A DNA stretch of 58,728 nt from an uncultured SAR116 cluster alpha proteobacterium (GTDB taxonomy: Bacteria > Pseudomonadota > Alphaproteobacteria > Puniceispirillales > Marisalimonadaceae): NCBI GenBank assembly GCA_902533695.1, contig CACAMV010000003.1, positions 1-58,728 of the forward strand. Direction: 5' to 3'. A program made the position numbers and the translations under genes. The notes beneath the pieces are model-generated. The model searched no databases. It was not told where the DNA came from and saw only the letters and a program-made list of their open reading frames with translations. Positions 15,611-24,169 of this stretch are shown one piece after another (within the stretch, counting starts at the first letter, position 1; each line of letters starts with the position of its first letter).

Positions 15611-16672
15611 ATGAAGAGAATTTTTACTTTAACAATGCTTTTATCTATTTTGATAATAGGTTTTTTAAAAATTGATTCAACTACAAATAACGCTCTCGCT
15701 CAAGAGAAAGGGATGGTTCCTGGTAATACACTTGGTATAAAGTCAGATGCAGATTTGTGGAGATATATACGAACTGGTAAAGCGGGATCAACTCAGATGA
15801 AAGATGAACTCGCATCGGTAATGATTCAATCAGAGGGTGATAATTGGAGGGCTCTAAGAAATGGACCGCTTTCTTTTTATGGAGCGGTAGGTTTGGCTGG
15901 GATTATAGGACTTCTTGCCGTTTTCTTTTTTGTAAGAGGAAGAATTAGAGTGGATTCAGGAATGTCAGGTAAAACTATTTTAAGATTTGGGACAATTGAT
16001 AGGTTTGCACATTGGTTGATGGCAGGGTCTTTTGTCTTGTTGGCACTTACAGGCTTAAATTTAATGTATGGAAAGTATATATTACTTCCAGTTCTGGGAC
16101 CTGAAATATTTAGTTCAATGACAATAGGTGGCAAGTACATCCATAATTTTCTTGCATTTGGTTTTATGGCTGGATTAGCTCTATCATTTTTACTATGGGT
16201 AAAACATAATTTCCCAACAAAAGTAGATTGGGAGTGGATAAAGTTAGGTGGTGGAATTTTTAAAGCAGGAGTTCATCCTCCAGCAAGAAAATTCAATGCA
16301 GGGCAGAAAATTATTTTTTGGATTACTATGTTAGGTGGGCTATCTATAAGTATGTCAGGCATAGCTTTAATGTTTCCTTTTACAACATCTATGATGTCAG
16401 ATACGTTTGCGATTTTGAATGTATTTGGGTTTGGGTTACCTACTGACTTATCACCTATGCAGGAACAGCAATATAACCAAATCTGGCATGTAATAGTTTC
16501 ATTAGTGTTAATTGTAATGATTATTGCACATATTTACATTGGTTCTATAGGAATGGAAGGTGCTATAGACGCCATGAACACTGGTGAAGTTGATAGAAAT
16601 TGGGCTAAAGAACACCATGGATTATGGGTAAAAGAAGAAGACGAGAAGTCAGGTATAAAGCCTGCAGAATAA
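15611..16672 (+). CDS. fdhC: Formate dehydrogenase cytochrome b (gamma) subunit
   Basis: This 353-residue membrane protein anchors FdhAB and takes electrons through b-type haems. A signal peptide (1-30) and a periplasmic-looking segment precede the first membrane helix near 88-108. The cytochrome b core follows with candidate haem ligands H134 (RFAHWLMAGS), H178 (GGKYIHNF), H293 (IWHVIVS) and H307 (IIAHIYIG). The C-terminal tail (NTGEVDRNWAKEHHGLW) is typical of FDH gamma subunits. It probably reduces quinone, though the downstream cytochrome c gene leaves another acceptor possible. A terminator follows the gene. Confidence 0.93.
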   Translation: MKRIFTLTMLLSILIIGFLKIDSTTNNALAQEKGMVPGNTLGIKSDADLWRYIRTGKAGSTQMKDELASVMIQSEGDNWRALRNGPLSFYGAVGLAGIIGLLAVFFFVRGRIRVDSGMSGKTILRFGTIDRFAHWLMAGSFVLLALTGLNLMYGKYILLPVLGPEIFSSMTIGGKYIHNFLAFGFMAGLALSFLLWVKHNFPTKVDWEWIKLGGGIFKAGVHPPARKFNAGQKIIFWITMLGGLSISMSGIALMFPFTTSMMSDTFAILNVFGFGLPTDLSPMQEQQYNQIWHVIVSLVLIVMIIAHIYIGSIGMEGAIDAMNTGEVDRNWAKEHHGLWVKEEDEKSGIKPAE

Positions 16673-16687
16673 ATCACTAAAAAAAAT

Positions 16688-16727
16688 AAAAGGCACTATT
16701 TTTGAATTTACAAATGGTGCCTTTTTT
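16688..16727 (+). terminator. Rho-independent terminator after fdhC
   Basis: AAAGGCACTATTT pairs with AAATGGTGCCTTT through a ten-pair stem (one T-G pair) and A-T extension, with a ten-base loop and a following T run. It ends the fdhC transcript before the WD40-cytochrome c gene. Confidence 0.88.
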
Positions 16728-16741
16728 ATTTTAATTATCAA

Positions 16742-18079
16742 ATGAATAGAATTTTCAAATTTTTAATTATTTTAATTTTAATAATAAAAATATTTTTCAT
16801 TAACAATTCTGCTTATTCAATTGAAAAGCTTAGCGCTCATGGCGGCCCTGTGAAGGGTTTAACGATTTCAAGTGATAAACAAATTATAGCAAGCGCTAGT
16901 TTTGATTACTCTGCAGTATTATGGGCTATCAATCCAACAAAAGATATAGTGACCTTGATAGGGCATGATGCAGCAGTTAATACCTTGAAATTTACGGAAG
17001 ATATTAAATGGTTGGCAACAGGAGGTGATGATAACCAAATTTTATTATGGGATGTAAAGCAATCTATCTTATTAGATGGTGAAATAGAACCGATTAAATT
17101 ATTAGGTCATAAAGGTAAAATAGTTGATTTGGAATTTACAAAAGATGGAACAAAATTGTATTCAGCAAGCTGGGATGGGACAATAGGTATTTGGAATATA
17201 AAAGATAAAAAAAATATCAAATTTTTACGAGGTCACAAAGGACCAGTATATTCATTACAATTGAACAAAGATGAAAAAAAATTATTTAGTTCAGGTGCAG
17301 ATGGAAAAATAATAGAGTGGAATAATGAGACATTACAATATGTTGTTCCTTTAATAGAAAATGGATGGGGTGTTTCGGTCTTTACAGTTGATGAGGGAAA
17401 GGATTTTATTACATACGGTTCAATTGATGGAGTAATAAAAGTAAAAACAATAAATGAAAAAAAAGATTTATTAAAAATTGCCGAGGATAGAATTCCTATT
17501 CTATCGTCCTTTTATTTACCAAAAAAAAATATGTTAACTTACGGTAATGCAAAAGGTAGGGTTATAATATTAAATACTTTAGATTGGTCATTAATAAGGG
17601 ATTTTAATGCAGTGAACGGACCTGTATGGGATAATTTAATTCTAGAAAATGACTCGTCACTTTTTGTGGCAGGTTTAGATGACTTTATAACTAGATGGCA
17701 TATTTTTGATTTTCCACCACAAATTTTAGAAAGACCAGGCCCAGCTAGACGATTTCAACCAGATAAAGAGGCTAGTAATGGAGAAAAGCAATTTGCTAGG
17801 AAATGTAGTGTTTGCCACACCCTTAAAAAAGATGGTAAAAAAAGAGCTGGACCAAGTTTATATAAGGTTTTTGGAAGAGAGGCAGGCACATTAAATGGAT
17901 ATGTTTATTCAGAAGCATTAATTAACTCAAAGATAATTTGGAATGAAAAATCAATAAATAAATTATTTGAAGAAGGACCAGATAAAGTTACGCCAGGTAC
18001 AAAAATGCCTATTCAAAAAATGAAAAACAAAAAAGATAGAATAGACTTGGTTTTATTTTTAAAAGAAGCTACAAATTAA
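16742..18079 (+). CDS. WD40 beta-propeller fused to cytochrome c, exported
   Basis: This 445-residue protein has a signal peptide (1-26, ending AYS), a set of WD40 repeats (about 30-330; endings such as VLWAI, ILLWDV, IGIWNI, IIEWNN), and a C-terminal class I cytochrome c. The haem site is C355-SVC358-H359 and the likely sixth ligand is the Met in GTKMPIQK near residue 423. It would sit in the periplasm, where the cytochrome could accept electrons and the propeller could dock to a partner. Its place immediately after fdhC suggests it belongs to the FDH electron chain; direct electron transfer from FDH is an inference. Confidence 0.88.
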   Translation: MNRIFKFLIILILIIKIFFINNSAYSIEKLSAHGGPVKGLTISSDKQIIASASFDYSAVLWAINPTKDIVTLIGHDAAVNTLKFTEDIKWLATGGDDNQILLWDVKQSILLDGEIEPIKLLGHKGKIVDLEFTKDGTKLYSASWDGTIGIWNIKDKKNIKFLRGHKGPVYSLQLNKDEKKLFSSGADGKIIEWNNETLQYVVPLIENGWGVSVFTVDEGKDFITYGSIDGVIKVKTINEKKDLLKIAEDRIPILSSFYLPKKNMLTYGNAKGRVIILNTLDWSLIRDFNAVNGPVWDNLILENDSSLFVAGLDDFITRWHIFDFPPQILERPGPARRFQPDKEASNGEKQFARKCSVCHTLKKDGKKRAGPSLYKVFGREAGTLNGYVYSEALINSKIIWNEKSINKLFEEGPDKVTPGTKMPIQKMKNKKDRIDLVLFLKEATN

Positions 18080-18100
18080 TTATAAAAAAAGGAGGAACAT

Positions 18101-18223
18101 ATGAAAATAGCTATGACAGGAATAATTGCTTCTGCTATAATTGGAGTTGTATTTTACTTTGTCTTAACAAATTTAGGTATGGATACAGCTTCCGTTTTGT
18201 CAGGCACAAGCGTAAGATTATAA
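18101..18223 (+). CDS. 40-residue single-helix membrane peptide
   Basis: A short gene with a strong AGGAGG seven bases before ATG 18101 encodes 40 residues: a start MKIAMTGII, a hydrophobic helix to about residue 24, and a short tail ending GTSVRL. It is placed between the WD40-cytochrome c gene and the protease gene in the FDH island. The clear ribosome site, the exact fit to the gap and the membrane-helix composition argue that it is real. It may be a small subunit or assembly peptide of the membrane complex. No family can be named with certainty. Confidence 0.65.
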   Translation: MKIAMTGIIASAIIGVVFYFVLTNLGMDTASVLSGTSVRL

Positions 18224-18230
18224 GTACATA

Positions 18231-18929
18231 GTGTTAATTAGGTTTTTATTTCTAATTTTATTTTTATTCAATTCTGGGTGTTATTTACCTGATAACAAAA
18301 AGTCTCATACTTGGGAAGGTTCATTCAAATCAGTTGTAAGTGTACTTCCAACATGGCCAGGTTATGAGAAACCTGGATTTGGTGCCCCTTCAGATGTTGC
18401 ACCAGAAGGTACTGGTTTTTATTTTAATTATAAAAAAAATGAGAACTTTTCAGAGTATATTTTAACAGCATTTCATGTAATTAAAAATGCTTCAAAAATT
18501 GAAATAGAAGATTATATAGGCCAAAAAGAGGTTGCCGAAGTGGTATATAAGGATGAACCAACGGATATAGCCATTTTAAAATCAAAATCAAAAAAAAAAC
18601 CTATAAAATTTTCAAAAAGAAATATTTTTATAGGAAATGATGTTTGTGTTATAGGGAACAGTTTTGGATTAGGACCAAGTCTTACTTGTGGTGTGGTTTC
18701 AGCATTGAATAGAAAAAAATTAGGTTTTAATAGAATAGAAAATTTTATTCAAACTGATGCTGCAGTCAATCCTGGAGATTCAGGAGCTCCTTTGCTGAAC
18801 TATAGGGGTAAATTAATAGGTATGATTGATGCTATTTATACTAAAGAAGCTGATATTGATGCAGGAGTAAATTTTGCAATACATAAAAATTTAATAGAAA
18901 AAGTATTAAAAAAAGTAGAAGTAAATTAA
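18231..18929 (+). CDS. HtrA-like trypsin-type serine protease, putative lipoprotein
   Basis: This 232-residue protein has a signal ending in a lipobox-like NSGC, then a single chymotrypsin-fold protease domain. The catalytic triad is visible as His in TAFHVIK, Asp in PTDIAILK and Ser in NPGDSGAPL. There is no PDZ domain, so it is shorter than DegP or DegS. The start is GTG 18231, 7 bases after the membrane peptide gene. It lies just before moeA (7 bases). An envelope quality-control role for exported FDH components is possible, but only from position. Confidence 0.8.
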   Translation: MLIRFLFLILFLFNSGCYLPDNKKSHTWEGSFKSVVSVLPTWPGYEKPGFGAPSDVAPEGTGFYFNYKKNENFSEYILTAFHVIKNASKIEIEDYIGQKEVAEVVYKDEPTDIAILKSKSKKKPIKFSKRNIFIGNDVCVIGNSFGLGPSLTCGVVSALNRKKLGFNRIENFIQTDAAVNPGDSGAPLLNYRGKLIGMIDAIYTKEADIDAGVNFAIHKNLIEKVLKKVEVN

Positions 18930-18936
18930 ATAAGAT

Positions 18937-20166
18937 ATGGAAATCATTTTAACAAAAATAGATAAGGCAAGAAAATTATTATCTAAATCAATAAATTTTA
19001 AAACTGACCAAACAGAAAAATTACTTGTTTATGATTCTTTAGGTAGGATTGCTTCAAAAACTATTAAAAGTAAATTTAATTTACCCCAAACTAACAACTC
19101 TGCGGTTGATGGATATGCAATATCATTTAAAGAAATTTCTAAAAATAAAAAGCAAAAATATAAAATTGTTGGAATGGCAAAAGCAGGTAATCCTTATACA
19201 GGTGACATAGGAAAAAACCAAGTAGTAGAAATCTATACAGGTGCAATCATGCCTAAGGGATTGAATTCAGTTATCATGCATGAAAACACTAAAAGAACCA
19301 ATGACTCAATTTTCATCAAGAAAATTCCCGAAAAAGGTTTGAATATGCGACCAGCTGGAGAAAATATTAAGAAAAATGAAATAATAATTAAAAAAGGAAG
19401 AAAAATATATTCTCCAGATATAGGTCAGTTAGCAGCAAGTGGGAACAAATCTTTAAATGTATACAGAAAAATAAATGTTTCAATTTTTTCAACAGGCGAT
19501 GAAATTGTTGATGCTCCTAACAAATTGAAAATGGGACAAATATATGATGCCAACAGACCGATGTTATGTTCAACACTTAATAAACAAAATATAAACTTAG
19601 TTGATCAAGGTATCGTTAAAGATGACTTAAATTCATTGTCAAAAAAATACATAAAATGTATGGAATTTAGTGACATAATAATTTCATCTGGGGGTGCATC
19701 TGATGGAATAGAAGATCATACACAAAATGCATTAAAAAAAATTGGGGCTAAGTTAATATTTTGGCAGTTAGCTATTAAACCTGGTAAACCTATGGCAGTT
19801 GCTAAATACAAAAAAAAATTAATTTTTTGTTTACCGGGCAATCCTGTTGCAGCATATGTTTGTACACAATTATTGATTAAGCCATCTATAGAGAAAATCT
19901 CTGGAACAAACTTTATCGAACCACTTCATATTCTTTTGCCATCAGGTTTTACTCATAAAAAAAAGGAGGGTAGAACCGAATTCTTAAGGTGCAGAATATT
20001 GACAATAGGTAATATTTCTAAAATTTATCTTCACGGAAAAAAAGGGGCAGGTGTTATATCATCTTTAACAGGCGCAGATGGATTGGTCGAAATACCAGAT
20101 GAAATTACAATGGTTAAAGAAAATCAATTATTAAGGTTTTTACCCTTTTCAAATAAAACTCTATAA
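18937..20166 (+). CDS. moeA: Molybdopterin molybdotransferase MoeA
   Basis: This 409-residue enzyme inserts molybdate into adenylated molybdopterin, the last step of basic Mo-cofactor synthesis. Recognisable blocks are NSAVDGYAI near residue 50, the YTGAIMPKG motif, IFSTGDEIVD, and the core SSGGASDGIEDH with KPGKPMAVA and CLPGNPVAAYV. Domains I-IV appear complete (C-terminal domain IV from about 330). It ends the rightward FDH run and meets the 2OG-oxygenase gene tail to tail after 3 bases. Its purpose here is to supply cofactor for FdhA. Confidence 0.95.
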   Translation: MEIILTKIDKARKLLSKSINFKTDQTEKLLVYDSLGRIASKTIKSKFNLPQTNNSAVDGYAISFKEISKNKKQKYKIVGMAKAGNPYTGDIGKNQVVEIYTGAIMPKGLNSVIMHENTKRTNDSIFIKKIPEKGLNMRPAGENIKKNEIIIKKGRKIYSPDIGQLAASGNKSLNVYRKINVSIFSTGDEIVDAPNKLKMGQIYDANRPMLCSTLNKQNINLVDQGIVKDDLNSLSKKYIKCMEFSDIIISSGGASDGIEDHTQNALKKIGAKLIFWQLAIKPGKPMAVAKYKKKLIFCLPGNPVAAYVCTQLLIKPSIEKISGTNFIEPLHILLPSGFTHKKKEGRTEFLRCRILTIGNISKIYLHGKKGAGVISSLTGADGLVEIPDEITMVKENQLLRFLPFSNKTL

Positions 20167-20169
20167 AAA

Positions 20170-20814
20170 TTAGTCTGGTATTAAATCATTTGACCATTCA
20201 ACAAGAACATTAAAAGAAAGAGAAATTCTAGGAGCTTCTGACATATTTGGATGAACTAGATGGTGAATAAAAGCAGGCCAGATAAATAAATCACCAGATT
20301 TTGGCAAAACTTTATATTCAGGATCTACTTGTTTATCATTTTTTATTGAATTCATATTAGCTTGTGGTCTTGGATCAAAAAAACTGATAGATGCAGGATT
20401 TAGATCATTTCTAAAAATTTCAGCATCAGTTTGATCTGGAACATTAATATAATAAGTTCCTGATAACCACGAATGAGGGTGATTATGTAAATTATGATAA
20501 TCTCCTTTCATATTTACATTCCCCCAGCCTTGAATTGTCCATTTTAAATCATAATTAATTCCACAATGTTTTGAGTAATCATCTATAGCTTTATCAAAAC
20601 ATTGTTTTAACCAAAAGATTGCAGGATGATCTAAATTTAAAATATTTTCAATAGCATAATTTTCGGTCATATTTTGTACTTCAACATTTTTTGATAATAT
20701 AAGATCTGCAATTACTGGATTTGCGCCTTCATGACCTGGTAATGCCAGTTTCATAAAAAGAGTTGGCCACAAATTCAAAAAAGTTGGTTTTATATCTATA
20801 TTACTGTTATTCAT
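20170..20814 (-). CDS. Putative 2-oxoglutarate/Fe(II) oxygenase (TIGR02466 type)
   Basis: Taken from ATG 20814 (214 residues), which has GAGAAG upstream; an in-frame ATG at 20829 would deepen the overlap with mobAB. The protein starts with NLWPTLFMKLALPGH, typical of the family, and has the iron-binding region YHNLHNHPHSWLSGTYYINVP, later DLFIWPAFIHHLVHPN and RISLSFNVLV. These fit a double-stranded beta-helix oxygenase with His ligands. The substrate is unknown. It overlaps mobAB by 8 bases and may be cotranscribed with it, but no link to Mo metabolism is known. Confidence 0.78.
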   Translation of the reverse strand: MNNSNIDIKPTFLNLWPTLFMKLALPGHEGANPVIADLILSKNVEVQNMTENYAIENILNLDHPAIFWLKQCFDKAIDDYSKHCGINYDLKWTIQGWGNVNMKGDYHNLHNHPHSWLSGTYYINVPDQTDAEIFRNDLNPASISFFDPRPQANMNSIKNDKQVDPEYKVLPKSGDLFIWPAFIHHLVHPNMSEAPRISLSFNVLVEWSNDLIPD

Positions 20815-21952
20815 AATTTTTCTTCTCAAGTTGAAATTTATTTAAAATAAAATCTGAAATTTGTTGAATATTAGTTAAATTTAATACAGGAATTTTTGCT
20901 TTGATTTTATTATCACAAGCTACAGCAAAAATATTTTTGTCTTTGGAAAATAATAAAGGTTTATTTAATTCATGTCTATAAATCTCTAGTTTAGGAATAG
21001 GTTCTTTTTTAAATCCTTCAACAATTAATAGATCATTTTTTCTGAAAGTTGATTGAGAAAAAATATTAATTAATTCAAACAATGTTTTTTCATTTTCATG
21101 AGTATTTTCATAAATTAATCCAAATCTAGTTTTTGAAGAAATAATTGTTGGAATAGCACCTGATTTTCTAATTTTAAATGAATCTTTACCTGGTGTATCT
21201 AATTCAAAGTTGTGATGGGCATGCTTGATACAAGCGACATTAAAACCAAGATCTGTTAATTTTTTAATTAAGGAGGTACATAATGTTGTTTTTCCTGATC
21301 CTGACCAGCCAGCTAAACCAAAAAATGGAGGAAGATAACCTAAAATCCTTTGAGAATTTAAAATATCTGATGGAGAGTTAAGATTTGTAAATGGGTCAAA
21401 AGAATTTTCTTTAAAAAAATACTCAACATATTTAACATTCATATTGGAAGTAAAAAGATCAATTTTTCGAACTCCATCTTTAAGACTATTTTCTAATTTT
21501 TCAATTAAATTAGTCTTCCAAAGACCAATAACAGGATGAGTTTGGTGATTACATTTTACTGAAATAACATCAAAGTTATTTTTTTCAATTGAGGAAAGTT
21601 TCATGATCTTGGGGATTAGATTTTTCGGGAGATATGGTGTATCACATGGTAAAGTAAGGACCCAATTTTCATCAATATCTTTAGCCCAACTTAACGCTGT
21701 AAATATTCCTGACAATGGACCTAAAAAACCTTCAATTTTGTCTTTTAATAAAGGATATTTAAATTTAGTAAATTTTTTATGATTTTTATTTATATTTAAA
21801 CCTATAGGTGAAGCATAACCAGAGATAATTTCTAATATATAAGATAAAAGAGGTCTGTTTTGAATTTCAATGAGTGCTTTTTCTTTTCCGCCCATTCGCT
21901 TGGCCAATCCTCCAGCTAATATTACAACAGGAAGGTTTTTTATGTTATCCAT
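20807..21952 (-). CDS. mobAB: MobA-MobB fusion: molybdenum cofactor guanylyltransferase plus GTP-binding protein
   Basis: This 381-residue protein joins two normally separate proteins. Residues 1-205 are MobA, a nucleotidyltransferase that adds GMP to Mo-molybdopterin: ILAGGLAKRMGGKEKAL at 11-27 and the metal-binding D104 in LPCDTPYL. Residues 210-381 are MobB, a P-loop protein with GWSGSGKTT at 215-223 and KHAHHNFELDTPGKDS further on. The product, bis-MGD, is the cofactor of FdhA. The gene reads leftward, downstream of fdhD by 17 bases, so the two likely share an mRNA. Confidence 0.92.
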   Translation of the reverse strand: MDNIKNLPVVILAGGLAKRMGGKEKALIEIQNRPLLSYILEIISGYASPIGLNINKNHKKFTKFKYPLLKDKIEGFLGPLSGIFTALSWAKDIDENWVLTLPCDTPYLPKNLIPKIMKLSSIEKNNFDVISVKCNHQTHPVIGLWKTNLIEKLENSLKDGVRKIDLFTSNMNVKYVEYFFKENSFDPFTNLNSPSDILNSQRILGYLPPFFGLAGWSGSGKTTLCTSLIKKLTDLGFNVACIKHAHHNFELDTPGKDSFKIRKSGAIPTIISSKTRFGLIYENTHENEKTLFELINIFSQSTFRKNDLLIVEGFKKEPIPKLEIYRHELNKPLLFSKDKNIFAVACDNKIKAKIPVLNLTNIQQISDFILNKFQLEKKNYE

Positions 21953-21969
21953 AAGTAGCTAAACACCCC

Positions 21970-22854
21970 TTATTCCAAAATTTTTTGTTGTGCAGATTTA
22001 GTGTCATGTAAATTTAAATTTTTTGTATTGACATCAAAAATTATTCTTTCTTTACCATTTGCTATGATCATCCTTTTTCCTTTTGCTCGCCCAATTAAAG
22101 TAAGATCTGCTTCCTTGGCTAGAGAAACTCCAGATTCTGTAAAGCCGGATCTAGAAATTAATATAGGTATTCCCATCATAACAGTTTTAATTACCATTTC
22201 TGATGTTAATCGCCCTGTAGTATAAAAAATTTTGTCATCAGGTTCAATTTTGTTCATCATCATCCAACCTGCTATTTTATCAACAGCGTTGTGTCTTCCC
22301 ACGTCCTCAACATATGCTAAAGGCTTGTCTTCTTTACATAATACACAACCATGCAGTGCTCCAGCCTTTAAATATAAACTAGGACATGTATTAATTTTCT
22401 TTGACAATTGATACAACCAAGAAGTTTTTAAGACTGCCTTTTTATTTAATTTCACGGAAGAGAAGTCTTCAATAAGATCACCAAAAACTGTACCTACTGC
22501 GCATCCGCTAGTTCTTATTTTCTTTTTTAATTTTGTTTCAAATTTTGTAATTTTATCAGTTCTTACAATAACAACTTTCAAATCATCATCATAATCAACC
22601 GATGAAATTTCTTCATTTTTCTTAATCATATTTTGATTAAGTAAATAACCTAGGGCTAATAATTCAGGCATATCACCAAGTGTCATTACGGTAACTATTT
22701 CTTCTTTATTTAGAAAAATTGTTAGTGCTATTTCTTTTACTACTGGTAATTTTGTTTCATTTCCATTTTCATCGTATGAATTGATGATTTCGGTTAAAAA
22801 ATCATTTTCTAAATTAGGTTTTATTAAAAATTCTTTTTTCATATTGATTATCAT
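21970..22854 (-). CDS. fdhD: Formate dehydrogenase accessory sulfurtransferase FdhD
   Basis: About 294 residues from ATG 22854 (a longer frame begins at 22884, overlapping the upstream gene). FdhD passes sulfur from a cysteine desulfurase to the Mo cofactor, which FDH needs for activity. Family blocks are present: VVKEIALTIFLN-type start, GYLLNQ, the TSGCAVGTVFGD loop, CVLCKEDKPLAYVEDVGRHNAVDK, and TTGRLTSEMV. The catalytic loop reads C-A-V-G, so the second Cys of the E. coli CxxC pair is absent. It lies between the ModE-like gene and mobAB on the same strand. Confidence 0.9.
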   Translation of the reverse strand: MIINMKKEFLIKPNLENDFLTEIINSYDENGNETKLPVVKEIALTIFLNKEEIVTVMTLGDMPELLALGYLLNQNMIKKNEEISSVDYDDDLKVVIVRTDKITKFETKLKKKIRTSGCAVGTVFGDLIEDFSSVKLNKKAVLKTSWLYQLSKKINTCPSLYLKAGALHGCVLCKEDKPLAYVEDVGRHNAVDKIAGWMMMNKIEPDDKIFYTTGRLTSEMVIKTVMMGIPILISRSGFTESGVSLAKEADLTLIGRAKGKRMIIANGKERIIFDVNTKNLNLHDTKSAQQKILE

Positions 22855-22862
22855 AAACTTTA

Positions 22863-23246
22863 TTATTGGTTTAATTGAGCCCAATTAATGAAGGTTTTTG
22901 ACTCAGAAGTTAAATGTTTACACAATTTTTGATATCTATCTAACAATTCAAGTCCAAAAGAAGTTAATTTAGTTCCCTTATTGCCTGGTTGTTTAACTAA
23001 AACTGGTTTATCGAAAGCTTCTTGAATCGTGTTAAGTAACATATTCGCTCTTGAAAAGCTCATTCCCATTGAACTTGCAGCTCGTTTTATTGATCCATGT
23101 TTGTCAACAAGATAAAATAATTCCATTTTTCCTGCGCCTATCATGTGACCAGAAATATAGATTTTGACACGGACTCCATTTTCATCAAGGTTCATTAACT
23201 TTGGTTTTAAAAAATTATTCATAATATTTTTGTTAATTTTTGCCAT
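22863..23246 (-). CDS. ModE N-terminal-like winged-helix regulator
   Basis: This 127-residue protein is a LysR-like winged helix of the ModE type: MELFYLVDKHGSIKRAASSMGMSF and SRANMLLNTIQEAF form the helix-turn-helix, and GTKLTSFGLELLDRYQ completes the dimer helix. ModE's molybdate-binding TOBE domains are missing, so it either responds to another signal or only represses. It heads the leftward fdhD-mobAB run and diverges from the PBP-like regulator gene. It probably controls Mo-cofactor or FDH genes. An alternative start, at about 23222, would trim 8 residues. Confidence 0.8.
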   Translation of the reverse strand: MAKINKNIMNNFLKPKLMNLDENGVRVKIYISGHMIGAGKMELFYLVDKHGSIKRAASSMGMSFSRANMLLNTIQEAFDKPVLVKQPGNKGTKLTSFGLELLDRYQKLCKHLTSESKTFINWAQLNQ

Positions 23247-23301
23247 TTTAAATTATAAGATAAAAAGTGAGATGTGAGAATTAATTTTTAAAAATTATTA
23301 C

Positions 23302-24162
23302 ATGAGTGATTATTTTACAACGAAAGAACTAGCTTCTTATTTGAGAGTTAAACCTAGAAAAGTATATGATTTGCTTTCCAAAGATCAGATACCTTATACA
23401 AAGGTAATGGGTAAATTACTTTTTTCAAAAAAAGAAGTGACTCAATGGTTAAGAGCAAGTCAGTCTAAAGAACATCATACTATGATGCCTAAAGTACTTT
23501 TAGGAAGTCATGACCCACTTTTAGAAGAAACCCTTAAAAGGTCAAATTGTGGTATTGCAATTTCATTTGATGGAAGCAAAAAAGGTCTTCAAAGGATGAA
23601 TAATTTTGAGGGTTTTGCATGTGGATTGCATGTTTTTGAAGAAGAGAATGAAGAGTGGAATATAAAGGCTGTCAAACAACAATTAATTAATACAGAATTT
23701 GTGTTGATGGAATGGGCGAAAAGATCTAGAGGTATTGTTTACAAAAAGAATAAAAACATAATCAATTCCTTGAATGATATTAAAAAATTGAATTTTGCGA
23801 GCAGACAAGATGGTTCAGGGTCTAGTATCTATTTTGATTATCTTTTAAAAAAAAATGAATTGGATCAAAATATTTTTCAAAACGTTAATACTTTTTATAC
23901 AGAAACAGATTCCGTTATGTCAGTTTATGAAGATGAGTCAGATTTTACATTTGGTTTGAAATCAGAAGCTTACAGACTAAATTTAGATTTTACAGAACTG
24001 GTTCAAGAGAGATTTGATCTTGCAGTTGATAGAAGATCTTACTTTCATTCCAATTTTCAAACATTAATCGAATTTTGTAAAACAGAAAATTTTCAAATGT
24101 TACTAGATAAATTTAAAGGTTATGATGTTAATGGTTTTGGAACATTTCATTACATAAGTTAG
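23302..24162 (+). CDS. One-component regulator: HTH plus periplasmic-binding-protein-like domain
   Basis: This 286-residue protein has an N-terminal excisionase/MerR-type helix-turn-helix (about 4-52: TTKELASYLRVKPRKVYDLL then FSKKEVTQWL). It is joined to a PBP-like domain from about residue 68 (LLGSHDPLLEETLKRSNCGIA, FVLMEWAKRSRGIVY, SRQDGSGSS). This domain family is related to molybdate- or tungstate-binding proteins but stays in the cytoplasm, so the protein likely senses an oxyanion or cofactor intermediate and controls the FDH/Moco genes around it. Divergent from the ModE-like gene with a 55-base gap. The ligand is inferred. Confidence 0.82.
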   Translation: MSDYFTTKELASYLRVKPRKVYDLLSKDQIPYTKVMGKLLFSKKEVTQWLRASQSKEHHTMMPKVLLGSHDPLLEETLKRSNCGIAISFDGSKKGLQRMNNFEGFACGLHVFEEENEEWNIKAVKQQLINTEFVLMEWAKRSRGIVYKKNKNIINSLNDIKKLNFASRQDGSGSSIYFDYLLKKNELDQNIFQNVNTFYTETDSVMSVYEDESDFTFGLKSEAYRLNLDFTELVQERFDLAVDRRSYFHSNFQTLIEFCKTENFQMLLDKFKGYDVNGFGTFHYIS

Positions 24163-24169
24163 GCAGATT

